Part shown: positions 48,906 to 58,115 of the stretch, piece by piece
How the letters are laid out: each line of letters starts with the position of its first letter
How positions within the stretch are numbered: position 1 is the first letter of the stretch
From: Paracoccaceae bacterium
GTDB lineage: Bacteria; Pseudomonadota; Alphaproteobacteria; Rhodobacterales; Rhodobacteraceae
NCBI GenBank assembly: GCA_027013095.1
Contig: JALUYI010000019.1
Coordinates: 219,272 to 283,271 of the forward strand
Length of the DNA: 64,000 nucleotides
Direction: 5' to 3'
Position numbers and translations under genes: made by a program
The notes under the pieces: model-generated
Databases searched by the model: none
What the model was told of the DNA's origin: nothing
The model's input: only the letters and a program-made list of their open reading frames with translations

Positions 48906-51596
48906 ATGTCGATTACCGTTGGACAGGATACCGCCAAGACCCGCCGAACGCTGGCGGTTGGCGCGCGGACATATGCCTATTACTCGATTGCCGCCGCCGA
49001 GGCTGCCGGTCTGGGTGAGTTCTCGCGCCTGCCCGCGGTTCTGAAGATGGTGCTGGAAAACATGCTGCGCTTTGAGGATGGCAAGACGGTGACGCTGGAC
49101 GACATCCGCGCCTTTGGCGACTGGGGCAACGCGGGCGGGCGCAACCCGCGTGAGATCGCCTATCGTCCGGCGCGGGTTCTGATGCAGGATTTCACCGGCG
49201 TTCCGGCGGTGGTCGATCTGGCGGCGATGCGCGACGGGATCATTGCGCTGGGCGGGCAGGGGGCGCAGATCAACCCGCTCAATCAGGTGGATCTGGTGAT
49301 TGACCACAGCGTCATGATCGACAATTTCGGCAATCCGCGGGCATTCCAGATGAATGTCGAGCGCGAGTATGAGCGCAATATGGAGCGTTATACCTTTCTG
49401 AAATGGGGCCAGTCGGCGTTCAGCAATTTTCGCGTCGTGCCGCCGGGAACCGGGATCTGCCATCAGGTTAATCTGGAATATCTGAGCCAGACGGTGTGGA
49501 GCGATAGCGACCAGACCGGCGAGGATGTGGCCTATCCCGACACGCTGGTGGGTACCGACAGCCACACAACCATGGTCAACGGTCTGGCAGTGCTGGGCTG
49601 GGGTGTTGGCGGCATCGAAGCCGAGGCGGCGATGCTGGGGCAGCCGATCTCGATGCTGATCCCCGAGGTCGTGGGCTTTCGGCTGACCGGCAGGATGGTT
49701 GAGGGCACGACCGGCACCGATCTGGTGCTGAAGGTGGTGGAAATGCTGCGCGAAAAGGGCGTCGTCGGCAAATTTGTCGAGTTTTACGGTGACGGGTTGG
49801 ATCATCTGCCGCTGGCGGACCGGGCGACGATTGCCAATATGGCGCCGGAATATGGCGCGACCTGCGGCTTTTTCCCTGTCGATGACGAGACGCTGCGCTA
49901 TCTGCGCCAGACCGGCCGCAGTGAGGAGCGCATTGCGCTGGTCGAGGCCTATGCCAAGGAAAACGGCTTCTGGCGCGGGGCGGATTACGCGCCGATCTAT
50001 ACCGATACGCTGACGCTGGATATGGGCGAGATCGTACCGGCGATTTCCGGACCCAAACGGCCGCAGGATTATATCGCGCTGACCGGCTCGAAAACCGCCT
50101 TTGCCAAAGAGATGAAAGCGAATTTCAAGCGCCCGATGGGCAAGGAAGTTCCCGTCGCGGGCGAGGAGTACACTCTGCATTCGGGCAAGGTGGTGATTGC
50201 CGCGATCACAAGCTGCACCAACACCTCAAACCCCTATGTGATGATTGGCGCGGGGCTGGTTGCGCGCAAGGCGCACGCGCTGGGCCTGACGCGCAAACCT
50301 TGGGTCAAGACGTCGCTGGCACCGGGCAGTCAGGTGGTCAGCGAGTATCTCGAGGCCGCGGGCCTGCAAAAGGATCTGGATGCGATCGGTTTCAACCTTG
50401 TCGGCTATGGCTGCACCACCTGTATCGGCAATTCGGGGCCGCTGCAGCCCGAGATCAGCGCGGCGATTGCCGAGGGCGATCTGGTGGCCACCGCGGTTCT
50501 GTCGGGCAACCGCAATTTCGAGGGCCGGATCAGCCCGGATGTGCGCGCCAACTATCTGGCCAGCCCGCCGCTGGTGGTGGCCTATGCGATTGCCGGGGAC
50601 ATGAATATAGATCTGACGACCGAGCCCTTGGGGCAGGACAGGGATGGCAATGACGTCTACCTCAAGGACATCTGGCCCACCAGCAAGGAGGTTGCCGATC
50701 TGGTTCACCAGACCGTCACGCGCGAAGCGTTCCAAAAGAAATATGCCGATGTTTTCAAGGGCGACGCGAAATGGCAGGGGGTGAAAACCACCGACAGTCT
50801 GACCTACGACTGGCCGCCGGCCTCGACCTATGTGCAGAACCCGCCATTTTTCCGCGGCATGAGTAAGGACGCGGGCACGATCCACAACATCCGGGGGGCG
50901 CGCACGCTGGCGCTGCTGGGCGATATGATCACGACGGACCATATCTCGCCGGCGGGCAGCTTTCCGGCGGACAGCCCGGCGGGGAAATATCTGATTGCAC
51001 ATCAGGTGGCGCCGCGGGATTTCAACAGCTACGGTTCGCGGCGCGGCAATCACGAGGTGATGATGCGCGGCACATTTGCCAATATCCGCATCAGGAACGA
51101 GATGCTGGACGGGGTCGAGGGCGGTTATACGCTGGGGCCGGATGGCGCAGAGATGCCGATCTATGACGCGGCGATGGCCTATCAGGAGGCGGGGGTTCCG
51201 CTGGTGGTCGTGGGGGGCGCGCTTTACGGCACTGGCTCCAGTCGCGACTGGGCGGCCAAGGGTACGGCATTGTTGGGGGTCAAGGCGGTCATCGCCGAGA
51301 GCTTTGAGCGTATCCACCGCAGCAATCTGGTGGGCATGGGGGTGATTCCGTTCGAGTTTACCGGCAATGAGACCCGAAAAACGCTGGAGCTGAGCGGCGC
51401 AGAGACATGGGATATCGACGGGCTGGAGGGCGCTCTGGAGCCGCTGGCCGAGGTCCGCGCCCATCTGACCTATGGCGATGGCCACAGCCGCGATGTGACC
51501 CTGAAGTGCCGGATCGATACCGAGGTTGAGATCGAATACGTCAAGAACGGCGGGGTCTTGCAATACGTGCTGCGCGATCTTGTGCATAAGGGGTGA
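48906..51596 (+). CDS. acnA: aconitate hydratase A
   Basis: Interconverts citrate and isocitrate in the TCA cycle; 896 residues, the size of AcnA/IRP-type aconitases. The 4Fe-4S ligands are Cys in TSCTNTSNP (about 435) and the two Cys of YGCTTCIGNSGPL (about 501-504). SHTTMVNGLAVLGWGVGG and the C-terminal swivel segment GTGSSRDWAAKGT are conserved. ATG 48906 with AGGAG upstream fits the family start (SITVGQDTAKTRRTL); the frame runs back to 48807 over operator sequence. A long antisense frame covers it but is a shadow. Confidence 0.97.
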   Translation: MSITVGQDTAKTRRTLAVGARTYAYYSIAAAEAAGLGEFSRLPAVLKMVLENMLRFEDGKTVTLDDIRAFGDWGNAGGRNPREIAYRPARVLMQDFTGVPAVVDLAAMRDGIIALGGQGAQINPLNQVDLVIDHSVMIDNFGNPRAFQMNVEREYERNMERYTFLKWGQSAFSNFRVVPPGTGICHQVNLEYLSQTVWSDSDQTGEDVAYPDTLVGTDSHTTMVNGLAVLGWGVGGIEAEAAMLGQPISMLIPEVVGFRLTGRMVEGTTGTDLVLKVVEMLREKGVVGKFVEFYGDGLDHLPLADRATIANMAPEYGATCGFFPVDDETLRYLRQTGRSEERIALVEAYAKENGFWRGADYAPIYTDTLTLDMGEIVPAISGPKRPQDYIALTGSKTAFAKEMKANFKRPMGKEVPVAGEEYTLHSGKVVIAAITSCTNTSNPYVMIGAGLVARKAHALGLTRKPWVKTSLAPGSQVVSEYLEAAGLQKDLDAIGFNLVGYGCTTCIGNSGPLQPEISAAIAEGDLVATAVLSGNRNFEGRISPDVRANYLASPPLVVAYAIAGDMNIDLTTEPLGQDRDGNDVYLKDIWPTSKEVADLVHQTVTREAFQKKYADVFKGDAKWQGVKTTDSLTYDWPPASTYVQNPPFFRGMSKDAGTIHNIRGARTLALLGDMITTDHISPAGSFPADSPAGKYLIAHQVAPRDFNSYGSRRGNHEVMMRGTFANIRIRNEMLDGVEGGYTLGPDGAEMPIYDAAMAYQEAGVPLVVVGGALYGTGSSRDWAAKGTALLGVKAVIAESFERIHRSNLVGMGVIPFEFTGNETRKTLELSGAETWDIDGLEGALEPLAEVRAHLTYGDGHSRDVTLKCRIDTEVEIEYVKNGGVLQYVLRDLVHKG

Positions 51597-51764
51597 CCGG
51601 CGGGTGATTGGTGCGCGTTGGCGTGGTTTTGCGGCAACTGTAACGGGTTGCTCGCAAAGGCTTGATTGGTCTCATGGGTGAATTGTGCCTAAGAACGGGG
51701 CAACATCCGTTTTCGCCCTGTCTTGCTTGTGCTGTTCCGTCTGTCCCGTGAGGTTTTCCATCCC

Positions 51765-52496
51765 ATGCGTCGCATTTTTCTTTCGCTGACCCTGACCGTT
51801 CTGGTGCTGCCGGCCGTGGTGCTGTCGTCGCTGGGGTTTTTCAGCTCCGCCACTGCCGGTCAGAGGCCCGTGGTGGTTGAGCTTTTTACCTCGCAGGGGT
51901 GCTCATCCTGCCCGCCGGCGGATCGGTTCCTCAGTCGTCTGGCCCAGCGCAAGGATGTGATCGCGCTGGAATTGCATGTGGATTACTGGGATTACCTCGG
52001 CTGGAAGGACAGCTTTGGCTCGGCCAAGTTCTCGCGCCGCCAGCGGGCCTATGCCGCGGCCAGCCGCACCCGCACCGTTTATACGCCGCAGATGGTGGTG
52101 CAGGGGGTCAATCAGGTGGTCGGCAGCCGGGTCGATGAGGTGCAGCGTTTGATCATGCAGCAGAGCGAGCAAACCGCCCCGGCGCGGATTTCCCTCAGCC
52201 GCGCGGGCAACACCCTGACCATTCGTGCCGCGGCCCGAAATGGCAAGGCGCTGGGTCCGGCGGTCATTCATCTGGTGCGCTTTCTTCCGCGCCAGACGGT
52301 CGAGGTCAAGGCGGGCGAGAACGCCGGATTGCGGCTGGATTACACCAATGTGGTGACCAGCTGGACGACGGTTGGCAAGTGGAATGGCCGCGGCGAGATC
52401 ACCTTGACGCGTCCGGTTCAGGGGCAGGAGCCGCTGGCGGTTTTGGTGCAGTCCAAGGGCCCGGGCCCGATCCTTGCGGCGCAGGTTCTGCGTTAG
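51765..52496 (+). CDS. secreted DUF1223 thioredoxin-like protein
   Basis: 243 residues from ATG 51765. The N-terminus (RRIFLSLTLTVLVLPAVVLSS) is a signal peptide or anchor, so the product faces the periplasm. VVVELFTSQGCSSCPPADRFL (split here as VVVELFTSQGCSSC and PPADRFL) carries the CxxC motif at about 44-47 typical of DUF1223, a thioredoxin-fold family of unknown role. YTPQMVVQGVNQVVGS follows at the cis-Pro-like position. It stands alone downstream of acnA; no terminator seen between them in 168 bases. Confidence 0.85.
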   Translation: MRRIFLSLTLTVLVLPAVVLSSLGFFSSATAGQRPVVVELFTSQGCSSCPPADRFLSRLAQRKDVIALELHVDYWDYLGWKDSFGSAKFSRRQRAYAAASRTRTVYTPQMVVQGVNQVVGSRVDEVQRLIMQQSEQTAPARISLSRAGNTLTIRAAARNGKALGPAVIHLVRFLPRQTVEVKAGENAGLRLDYTNVVTSWTTVGKWNGRGEITLTRPVQGQEPLAVLVQSKGPGPILAAQVLR

Positions 52497-52538
52497 GGTG
52501 GACCCATCGGGCCCGCGCCGCTGGTGCGATCCGGAGGC

Positions 52539-53420
52539 TCAGGTTCCTTTCCAGCGCCGGTGAATCCAGAACCACTGGCCGGGGTGGCGAAGGACCATGG
52601 CCTCCAGTGAATCATTCAGCGCCTGAGTCATCTCTGTTGGTGTCGAAGGGGGGATCGGGGGCTCGACCACGACATCGAAATCAACCCCGTTGGGGCGCCG
52701 AATCCCGTAATAGGGGATTAGGAGAGCATCAAAGCGCAACGCGAATTCGGCCGCCGAGGTCATGGTCAGCGCTGGTTGGCCGAGAAAGCGCAGGCGCCTG
52801 CCCTCAAAGGCCGCCTGATCGTTCAGGATCAGGATTGCGCCACCCTTTTTCAGATGTGTAAGCATGGCGCGTGTCCCGCGCATCCCGCGCGCCAGATTGG
52901 GGCTGGCCAGCTCATTCATGTGGCGGATATAGCGGCTGTTGGTAAAGGCGTTGTTCATGGGCCGGTAGATTGCCGCAGTGCCAAAGCCCCGGTCCATCAA
53001 CAGCACGCGCAAGACCTGATAATTGCCGAAATGTCCGGTCACCAGAACCACCGGGGTTTGTGTTTCCAGCGCCTGCAGGAGGGTATCGCGCCCCTCGCCC
53101 CGGATCTGCGCGGCGCGGGCGTGTTTCAAAAAGCCACGGGTTGAAAAGCTTTCCACCATCAGCCGGGCGGAATTGTCGCTGACCTCGCGGCAGAGCTGCC
53201 TGATCCGGGGTGGGGCAAGCTGCGGCCAGACATGGGCGAGATTGGTGCGGATGCGGCGGTTGACCCCGAACAGGGGGGCGAGGACATGGGCGCCAATCCA
53301 GCCCGCGGCCCCGAGGCGCGTGCGGTAGGGCAACAGCGCCAGCAGGCCGAAAAAGCCCCGCACCGGCAGGTCCAACAGAAAGTTGACGATCCCGCCGCGT
53401 TCGAATTCCGGTTTGGCCAT
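52539..53420 (-). CDS. LpxL/HtrB-family lipid A acyltransferase homologue with altered active site
   Basis: 293 residues from ATG 53420, with GAGGGAG upstream. The family transfers a secondary acyl chain to lipid A (or ornithine/lyso-lipids). The HX4(D/E) catalytic motif appears as TGHFGNYQ (about 108-115): the His is kept, but the acidic residue is Gln. Other family stretches are YRPMNNAFTNSRYIRHMNEL, KKGGAILILNDQA and HPGQWFWIHRRWK, all well conserved. Whether the enzyme still works is open. The gene is divergent from the small membrane protein at 53563. Confidence 0.85.
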   Translation of the reverse strand: MAKPEFERGGIVNFLLDLPVRGFFGLLALLPYRTRLGAAGWIGAHVLAPLFGVNRRIRTNLAHVWPQLAPPRIRQLCREVSDNSARLMVESFSTRGFLKHARAAQIRGEGRDTLLQALETQTPVVLVTGHFGNYQVLRVLLMDRGFGTAAIYRPMNNAFTNSRYIRHMNELASPNLARGMRGTRAMLTHLKKGGAILILNDQAAFEGRRLRFLGQPALTMTSAAEFALRFDALLIPYYGIRRPNGVDFDVVVEPPIPPSTPTEMTQALNDSLEAMVLRHPGQWFWIHRRWKGT

Positions 53421-53562
53421 GGGCTCCCTCACCTGCGCTTTGCGGCCCGTGATAAATCCTTGGCCCCGCGATCACAAGGACCAGAGTAAGGGCTGTGACC
53501 CACGGGCCTTGTTGTCGAGGCATTTCGGTGTAGGGTCGATGGGTGACGTGGGAGGGAAAAAG

Positions 53563-53988
53563 ATGATCGGAGAGATTTGGCGCTCGTATCGGGCGCTGCC
53601 GCTTTGGGTGCAGGGCTGGGTTCTGGTGATTCTGGTGCCGGTCAATATGGCCAGTCTGGCGCTGCTGGGGCAGGAGAGCGGCGCAGCGGTGGCGGCGCTG
53701 GCGATTGGAGCAATGCTGTTGAATGGTGTCATCATGCTGATTGAGCGGGGCTTTTCCAAGGCGATGGCGCTGCCGCATGTGGTGATCTGGACGCCGCTGG
53801 TTCTGTGGATTGTCTGGATGCTGGCGACGGGAACCGGGGCGGCGGCGCAGATGGGTATGCAGACAGGGGCCGGGCGGGTGCTTTGGCTCTTGCTGGCGGT
53901 GGATTTGGTCTCGTTGGTGCTGGACTGGCGCGATGCTTGGCTGTGGTTGCGCGGGGAACGGCAGGTGGCCGGGCAGGGCGAGGTGTAG
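53563..53988 (+). CDS. membrane protein of unknown function
   Basis: 141 residues from ATG 53563, with GGGAGGG 6-7 bases upstream; the longer frame from 53383 reads through non-conserved sequence. Four hydrophobic segments (about 14-34, 38-58, 71-90, 104-122). IWRSYRALPLWVQGWVLVIL at the start resembles small Rhodobacteraceae integral proteins of no known role. It converges with the capsule gene (15 bases between stops). Confidence 0.7.
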   Translation: MIGEIWRSYRALPLWVQGWVLVILVPVNMASLALLGQESGAAVAALAIGAMLLNGVIMLIERGFSKAMALPHVVIWTPLVLWIVWMLATGTGAAAQMGMQTGAGRVLWLLLAVDLVSLVLDWRDAWLWLRGERQVAGQGEV

Positions 53989-54002
53989 AGAGGCGGCGTG
54001 CC

Positions 54003-56099
54003 CTAACGCCAGAGCGGCGCAAAGGAGGCAAAGACGCCTTGCAGTTTTGACAGCACGCGGATGCCCGGGCCGGCGCCAGAACCGGTGCCCGAGGCCAGAC
54101 GTTCCAGCACCACCTCGACCGGACAGGCCAACCCGGTTTCAGGGTCGAAATAGCGCGGATAGTCGATCAGGACGGCGTGGACCAGTTGATCCAGCGACAG
54201 GTGTGCACGCCGACGTGGTGTTTTGGGCCCAAGATCGCGCGTCAACCCCCAGCCGGCATAGAACGGCGCTCCAAGGCAGACCACGGGTTTGCCGCGCAGC
54301 AGGGCCTCAAAACCCAAAAGAGAGGTCATGGTCCAGATCGTATCGACCGCGCCAATGGCGCTGATCGCGTCGGTTTCGTCAAGGTCCAGATCGGCCCATT
54401 GGCGCAGCTCATCGGGGGGAACATGACCCGGGCGCAGCCCTGCGACGACATCGGGGTGGGGTTTATAAAGGATGAGGGCATCGGGGGCCTCGGCCCTTGC
54501 GCGAGCCAAGAGGGCGCGGTTGCTGGCAATCTGGCCACAGCCCAGCCGGATCGAGGCATCGTCCTCGACCTGTCCGACCACCAGCAGGCGGGATTGCCCC
54601 TTGGCCGGGGGTGGTATTTCTGGCGCCCGTGATTTGAGGTTGTATTTGGTCACGCCGGTTTCGCACAGGCGCTGGCGCAAGGCGTGGGCGCGCTGCAGGG
54701 CATGGGGGGGCAGGTCGGTGGCCGCGTTCAGAATGCGCTCAAGCCGGCTTTCGCGCCGTTGGTCGTAGTAGATGCCAAGATCGTCCACCACCAGAGACAG
54801 CGGCGGCACCAGTTGGGCCCCCAGCCCGCGCGAGCGTAAAAAACCGTCCTCGAGCCTGAGGAGCGGGCGCTTTTGACTGGCAAAGATCTGCGTTGCGCTG
54901 TCGGTCTCGTCAGGCCTGCCAACGCCGGCGTCGGTGTCGGCCGCCTCGGCGCTGGCCCAGATCAGCCCGCGGCGTGGTTGTGCCGCAGCCTTGCGGATAT
55001 CGTTGGAATAGACAAGGGCACGGCCCGCCGAATGAAAGAAGCGGCGCAGATGGGCGCGCTTCCACAGGCGCATCCCAAGGGCGGTATAGCCGGCGCGATC
55101 CTCGCGATAGGCGCGGGCCTGGGCGCCGAGATTATCAATGAGGATGGAAAAATCGCACAGCCGGTCGCGGTAAACGTCATACCAGACCGGATAGAGCAGC
55201 ATGGTTCCGGCAAAGAGCTGCAAGGGGGTCAGCTGGCGGCGACGGCGGGCAAAGCGTTGGGCGTCGATGCTGAGGCCCCAGCCGCCGTAAAATGGGCGGC
55301 CAAAGACATGCGGTTTGTGCCCGGCCATGATCGCCTCGAATCCCATGAAGGAGGTCACACAGTAAACCGAGGCGGCGCCTTTCAACAACTGGGCAGGGGC
55401 GATGGGCTGGTCGATGATCCGGGTTTTGGCATCGCAGTCGCGGGCGCTGAAATAGCCCCGCCGGTGGCCAGCGCTGACCTCGGGGTGGGTCTTGATCAGG
55501 ATCTGTTTTCCGGGGTTTTCCCGCCGGGCGGTGGCCAGCATCCGGGCAAAACTGTCGCCGTCAGCTGCCCCCAGACGCACTGAGGCATCATCGCGGGTCT
55601 GATCGACCACCAGCACGTAATCGCGCGCGTTGCGCGGCGGCGCTTGGTCAAAGGCGTTGTATTTGGACAGGCCGCTGGCCAGATAGCGGGCCTTGGCGTC
55701 GCGGGCGCGGGCCAATAGCCGGGAGTCGGTGAAATCGGTGTCGTTCAGGATGGTCTCAAGGTCCGATGGCGCAGTTGAGTCGAAATAGATGCCGGTGCGG
55801 TCAAGGATCAGGCCTTGGGGGGGCTCTCCGTCGCGCCCGGTTCTGATCGAGCGCAAAAAGCCGTCCTCGACCGTCAAGACAGCGCTTTGGTGGGCGCGGG
55901 CAAGGCGCAGGCCGCGATTGGCGTGACGTGTCCGCCCCCAGACGGCAACCACGCCGGAGCCGGGGGGCGGGCGACCGAACCTGAGGTCAACCCCGGCCAG
56001 CGACAGGATGCGCCGGATGCGTTTGTTGGTAAAAAAGCCAGCGGTGACGGCGTGGGCCGTTATCCGGTCCCTGTCGCCGCGCCGGTCTGTCCCGGCCAC
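54003..56099 (-). CDS. kpsC: capsule polysaccharide Kdo transferase, KpsC-like (tandem)
   Basis: 698 residues made of two homologous halves (about 1-340 and 345-698). Each has LEDGFLRS, then GIYxD, a VVDQ/VVGQ..DDASxRLG segment, KTHPEV (about 205) or KPHPDV (about 546), and FYGGWGL or FYAGWGL. This tandem layout is that of KpsC, whose two beta-Kdo transferase modules build the Kdo linker on a phospholipid for group 2 capsules. The product is cytoplasmic or membrane-associated. Four bases separate it from the upstream export lipoprotein gene. kpsS and the ABC exporter are not in the window. Confidence 0.88.
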   Translation of the reverse strand: MAGTDRRGDRDRITAHAVTAGFFTNKRIRRILSLAGVDLRFGRPPPGSGVVAVWGRTRHANRGLRLARAHQSAVLTVEDGFLRSIRTGRDGEPPQGLILDRTGIYFDSTAPSDLETILNDTDFTDSRLLARARDAKARYLASGLSKYNAFDQAPPRNARDYVLVVDQTRDDASVRLGAADGDSFARMLATARRENPGKQILIKTHPEVSAGHRRGYFSARDCDAKTRIIDQPIAPAQLLKGAASVYCVTSFMGFEAIMAGHKPHVFGRPFYGGWGLSIDAQRFARRRRQLTPLQLFAGTMLLYPVWYDVYRDRLCDFSILIDNLGAQARAYREDRAGYTALGMRLWKRAHLRRFFHSAGRALVYSNDIRKAAAQPRRGLIWASAEAADTDAGVGRPDETDSATQIFASQKRPLLRLEDGFLRSRGLGAQLVPPLSLVVDDLGIYYDQRRESRLERILNAATDLPPHALQRAHALRQRLCETGVTKYNLKSRAPEIPPPAKGQSRLLVVGQVEDDASIRLGCGQIASNRALLARARAEAPDALILYKPHPDVVAGLRPGHVPPDELRQWADLDLDETDAISAIGAVDTIWTMTSLLGFEALLRGKPVVCLGAPFYAGWGLTRDLGPKTPRRRAHLSLDQLVHAVLIDYPRYFDPETGLACPVEVVLERLASGTGSGAGPGIRVLSKLQGVFASFAPLWR

Positions 56100-56103
56100 A
56101 AGG

Positions 56104-57240
56104 TTATTTCCCCGAGGCCAGCGCCCGCGCGGTCGAGCGCGCGCCGATGCCGCTGTTGATGGCGTTCAGGGTCTTGTTCCACTGCACGAAGGGCGCCTCG
56201 GTGACATAGACCGTATCGCCATCCCGGATGATGAAATCGCGGGCCGTGAACATGCCCTTGGGTTCGGTCAGGTCCAGAACATAGGCAAAACGCTGCGGGC
56301 CGACCAGATCGGTGCGGCCAAGGACGGCATTGGCGATTTCCGCTGGCTCATCACGAAAGACAAAAATGCCGGTGGGATCGGCGAGGCTGCTGTTCAGGCC
56401 GCCAACCTGTGCGATGGCCTCGATTGCCGACAGTTTTTGCGAGGTGAAGGGAACCCGTCGCTGCGTGCCGGTTGCCCCCAGAGCGGTGAAACTGCGGCGG
56501 TCCTGTTCGACAAAGATGCGGTCTCCGGGACGCAGGGCAATGTCGGATTTCGGGTTTGAGTAAAGGTCCAGCAGCCAGACCTTGCCGGTGCGCCCATAGC
56601 GGGTGACATTGATTTGGGCGACGGCGGGCTCAATGGTGACGCCACCGGCCTTGGCCAGCATGGATGTCAGCGTGCGCGTCGCCTGCGAGATCGGATAGAC
56701 CCCTTGTCCGGCCACCTTGCCCATGACGCTGACGGTTGAGCCGTTGCCCGCCGCGCGGCGCACGATCACCTGCGGGTCCGGGGTTTGTGCATCCAGTTTG
56801 CGGGTGATGATCTTGCGCAGCTGGTCCGGCGTGTTGCCCGCGGCCTTGATCCGGCCGGCATAGGGGATGAATATACTGCCGGTTGAATCGACCTGAATTT
56901 GCTGCAGGTTGCTGGAGCTGCCCCCGATCCCGCCAAGCAGGGTTTCCTTGGTGTTTTCCCAGATTGTCAGGTTGAGGACGTCTCCGGGGCGGATGATATC
57001 CGAGTTCAGTTTGCCGGCATGCAGGAATTTCTTGTCAAAGGCCAGAACAGGCGTGACCGAGGTGTATTTGATCACCCTGTCGTTGACAGAGACGATAAAG
57101 GCATCGCCTTTGCGTTGTACCGAGCTTGAGAATATCTCGTGTTTGTTCGGGCCGGACCGCGGCAAGCCGCAGGACCCCAACGCCACAAGCGCGATCAACA
57201 GAGCCATCACGCGGGCTCTGCCTGTAAACCTAACTGACAC
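56104..57240 (-). CDS. polysaccharide export outer-membrane lipoprotein, Wza/KpsD-like
   Basis: 378 residues from GTG 57240, with AAGGGG upstream (the frame opens at TTG 57285, without a ribosome binding site). The lipobox ALGSC puts the lipidated Cys at about 24. The poly-export domain is near residues 80-150 (IRPGDVLNLTIWE), followed by soluble-ligand-binding beta-grasp repeats (SVMGKVAGQGVYPI and GDTVYVTEAP). It probably forms the outer-membrane channel for the capsule started by KpsC, with which it is co-transcribed. Gene symbol left open because Wza and KpsD types differ mostly in length and context. Confidence 0.87.
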   Translation of the reverse strand: MSVRFTGRARVMALLIALVALGSCGLPRSGPNKHEIFSSSVQRKGDAFIVSVNDRVIKYTSVTPVLAFDKKFLHAGKLNSDIIRPGDVLNLTIWENTKETLLGGIGGSSSNLQQIQVDSTGSIFIPYAGRIKAAGNTPDQLRKIITRKLDAQTPDPQVIVRRAAGNGSTVSVMGKVAGQGVYPISQATRTLTSMLAKAGGVTIEPAVAQINVTRYGRTGKVWLLDLYSNPKSDIALRPGDRIFVEQDRRSFTALGATGTQRRVPFTSQKLSAIEAIAQVGGLNSSLADPTGIFVFRDEPAEIANAVLGRTDLVGPQRFAYVLDLTEPKGMFTARDFIIRDGDTVYVTEAPFVQWNKTLNAINSGIGARSTARALASGK

Positions 57241-57338
57241 GGGTTCTGCCCCTTGTTGCCAAAACTGCCTCGACTTTTTTTCCAACTGTATACCGCAACG
57301 CTTATAATTGCCAAGAAAAACGTTGATCGCGGCCGTTT

Positions 57339-58115
57339 TCAGGGCGCGGGATGGTGTTGGTCGGTGCTGAGGCGTCTGATTTCGGCAACCCGCGCGGCGT
57401 TGTCCGGAGCAAGGCGCCCATTTTGCATCGTCCGGTTGTTTTCAAATCCCACCCGCAGCTTGCCCCCGGCATCATGGGCGGCCAGCAGGCAGTCGGTCTC
57501 GGGCGGGCCGAAGGCACAGGCCATCCAGTCGGGTGCAACGTTCAGCTGTTCGAGGCGCGCAAGAAACGGGAGAAGCAGGGCAGGGCTGCCATCAACGCCC
57601 CCGTGGCTGCCGAGAACGAACAGAAGTTGGGTTTCCGCAAGCTGATCGCGGCCCAGATGCGCGGCCAGCCTCTCGACCTCGTGCGGGGCGTAAAGGATGT
57701 ATTGCAGGGCGATGTCGCGCTCGGCCGCGGCCGCGTGCATCCGGCGCGCCGCGGCCTCGTCGCCATCGGACAGGATCTCGCGCAGGGCGACCGACACGAG
57801 GCGGGCGCGGGTTGCCAATGCCAGCCTTCGCTGAAATGCCGCCTCGTAAAGGCCGACCGATTCGGTGGTGATCTGCACGCGCATGTCGGGCACCGCCAGT
57901 GCGAGCTCGGCCAGCGCCTCGTCATAGAGGCCGGCATCGAGGACATGGCCACCCGTGCTGTCGCGCAGATGCAGATGCAGCCCATCGGCCCCGGCCTTGA
58001 GGCAGGCGCGCGCGGTCTCGACGATATGGGGCAGGGTCACCGGCAGGGCCGGGTGGTCGGCGTGGGTCAGGCGCGCACCATTGGGCGCCACCATCAGCGC
58101 GGGCAGGGGGGTCAC
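57339..58115 (-). CDS. beta-keto acid cleavage enzyme (BKACE, DUF849 family)
   Basis: 258 residues, slightly shorter than the usual 270-310. BKACEs use Zn to convert a beta-keto acid plus acetyl-CoA into acetoacetate plus a CoA ester. Zn-binding His residues are in DGLHLHLRD (about 45-53), and the third ligand Glu is probably in LRVGFENNRTMQNG (about 226), where most relatives have GLEDN. TTESVGLY and VLGSHGGVDGS are further family segments. Its start overlaps the aminotransferase stop by 4 bases (ATGA). Substrate unknown; N-terminal APNGARLT fits family starts. Confidence 0.85.
   Translation of the reverse strand: MTPLPALMVAPNGARLTHADHPALPVTLPHIVETARACLKAGADGLHLHLRDSTGGHVLDAGLYDEALAELALAVPDMRVQITTESVGLYEAAFQRRLALATRARLVSVALREILSDGDEAAARRMHAAAAERDIALQYILYAPHEVERLAAHLGRDQLAETQLLFVLGSHGGVDGSPALLLPFLARLEQLNVAPDWMACAFGPPETDCLLAAHDAGGKLRVGFENNRTMQNGRLAPDNAARVAEIRRLSTDQHHPAP

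Noticed and set aside
48381..50180. Long minus-strand open frame opposite acnA (599 codons)
   Set aside because: It mirrors the highly conserved aconitase, starts inside it and has no family features except the IS5 remnant at its end, which is listed separately.
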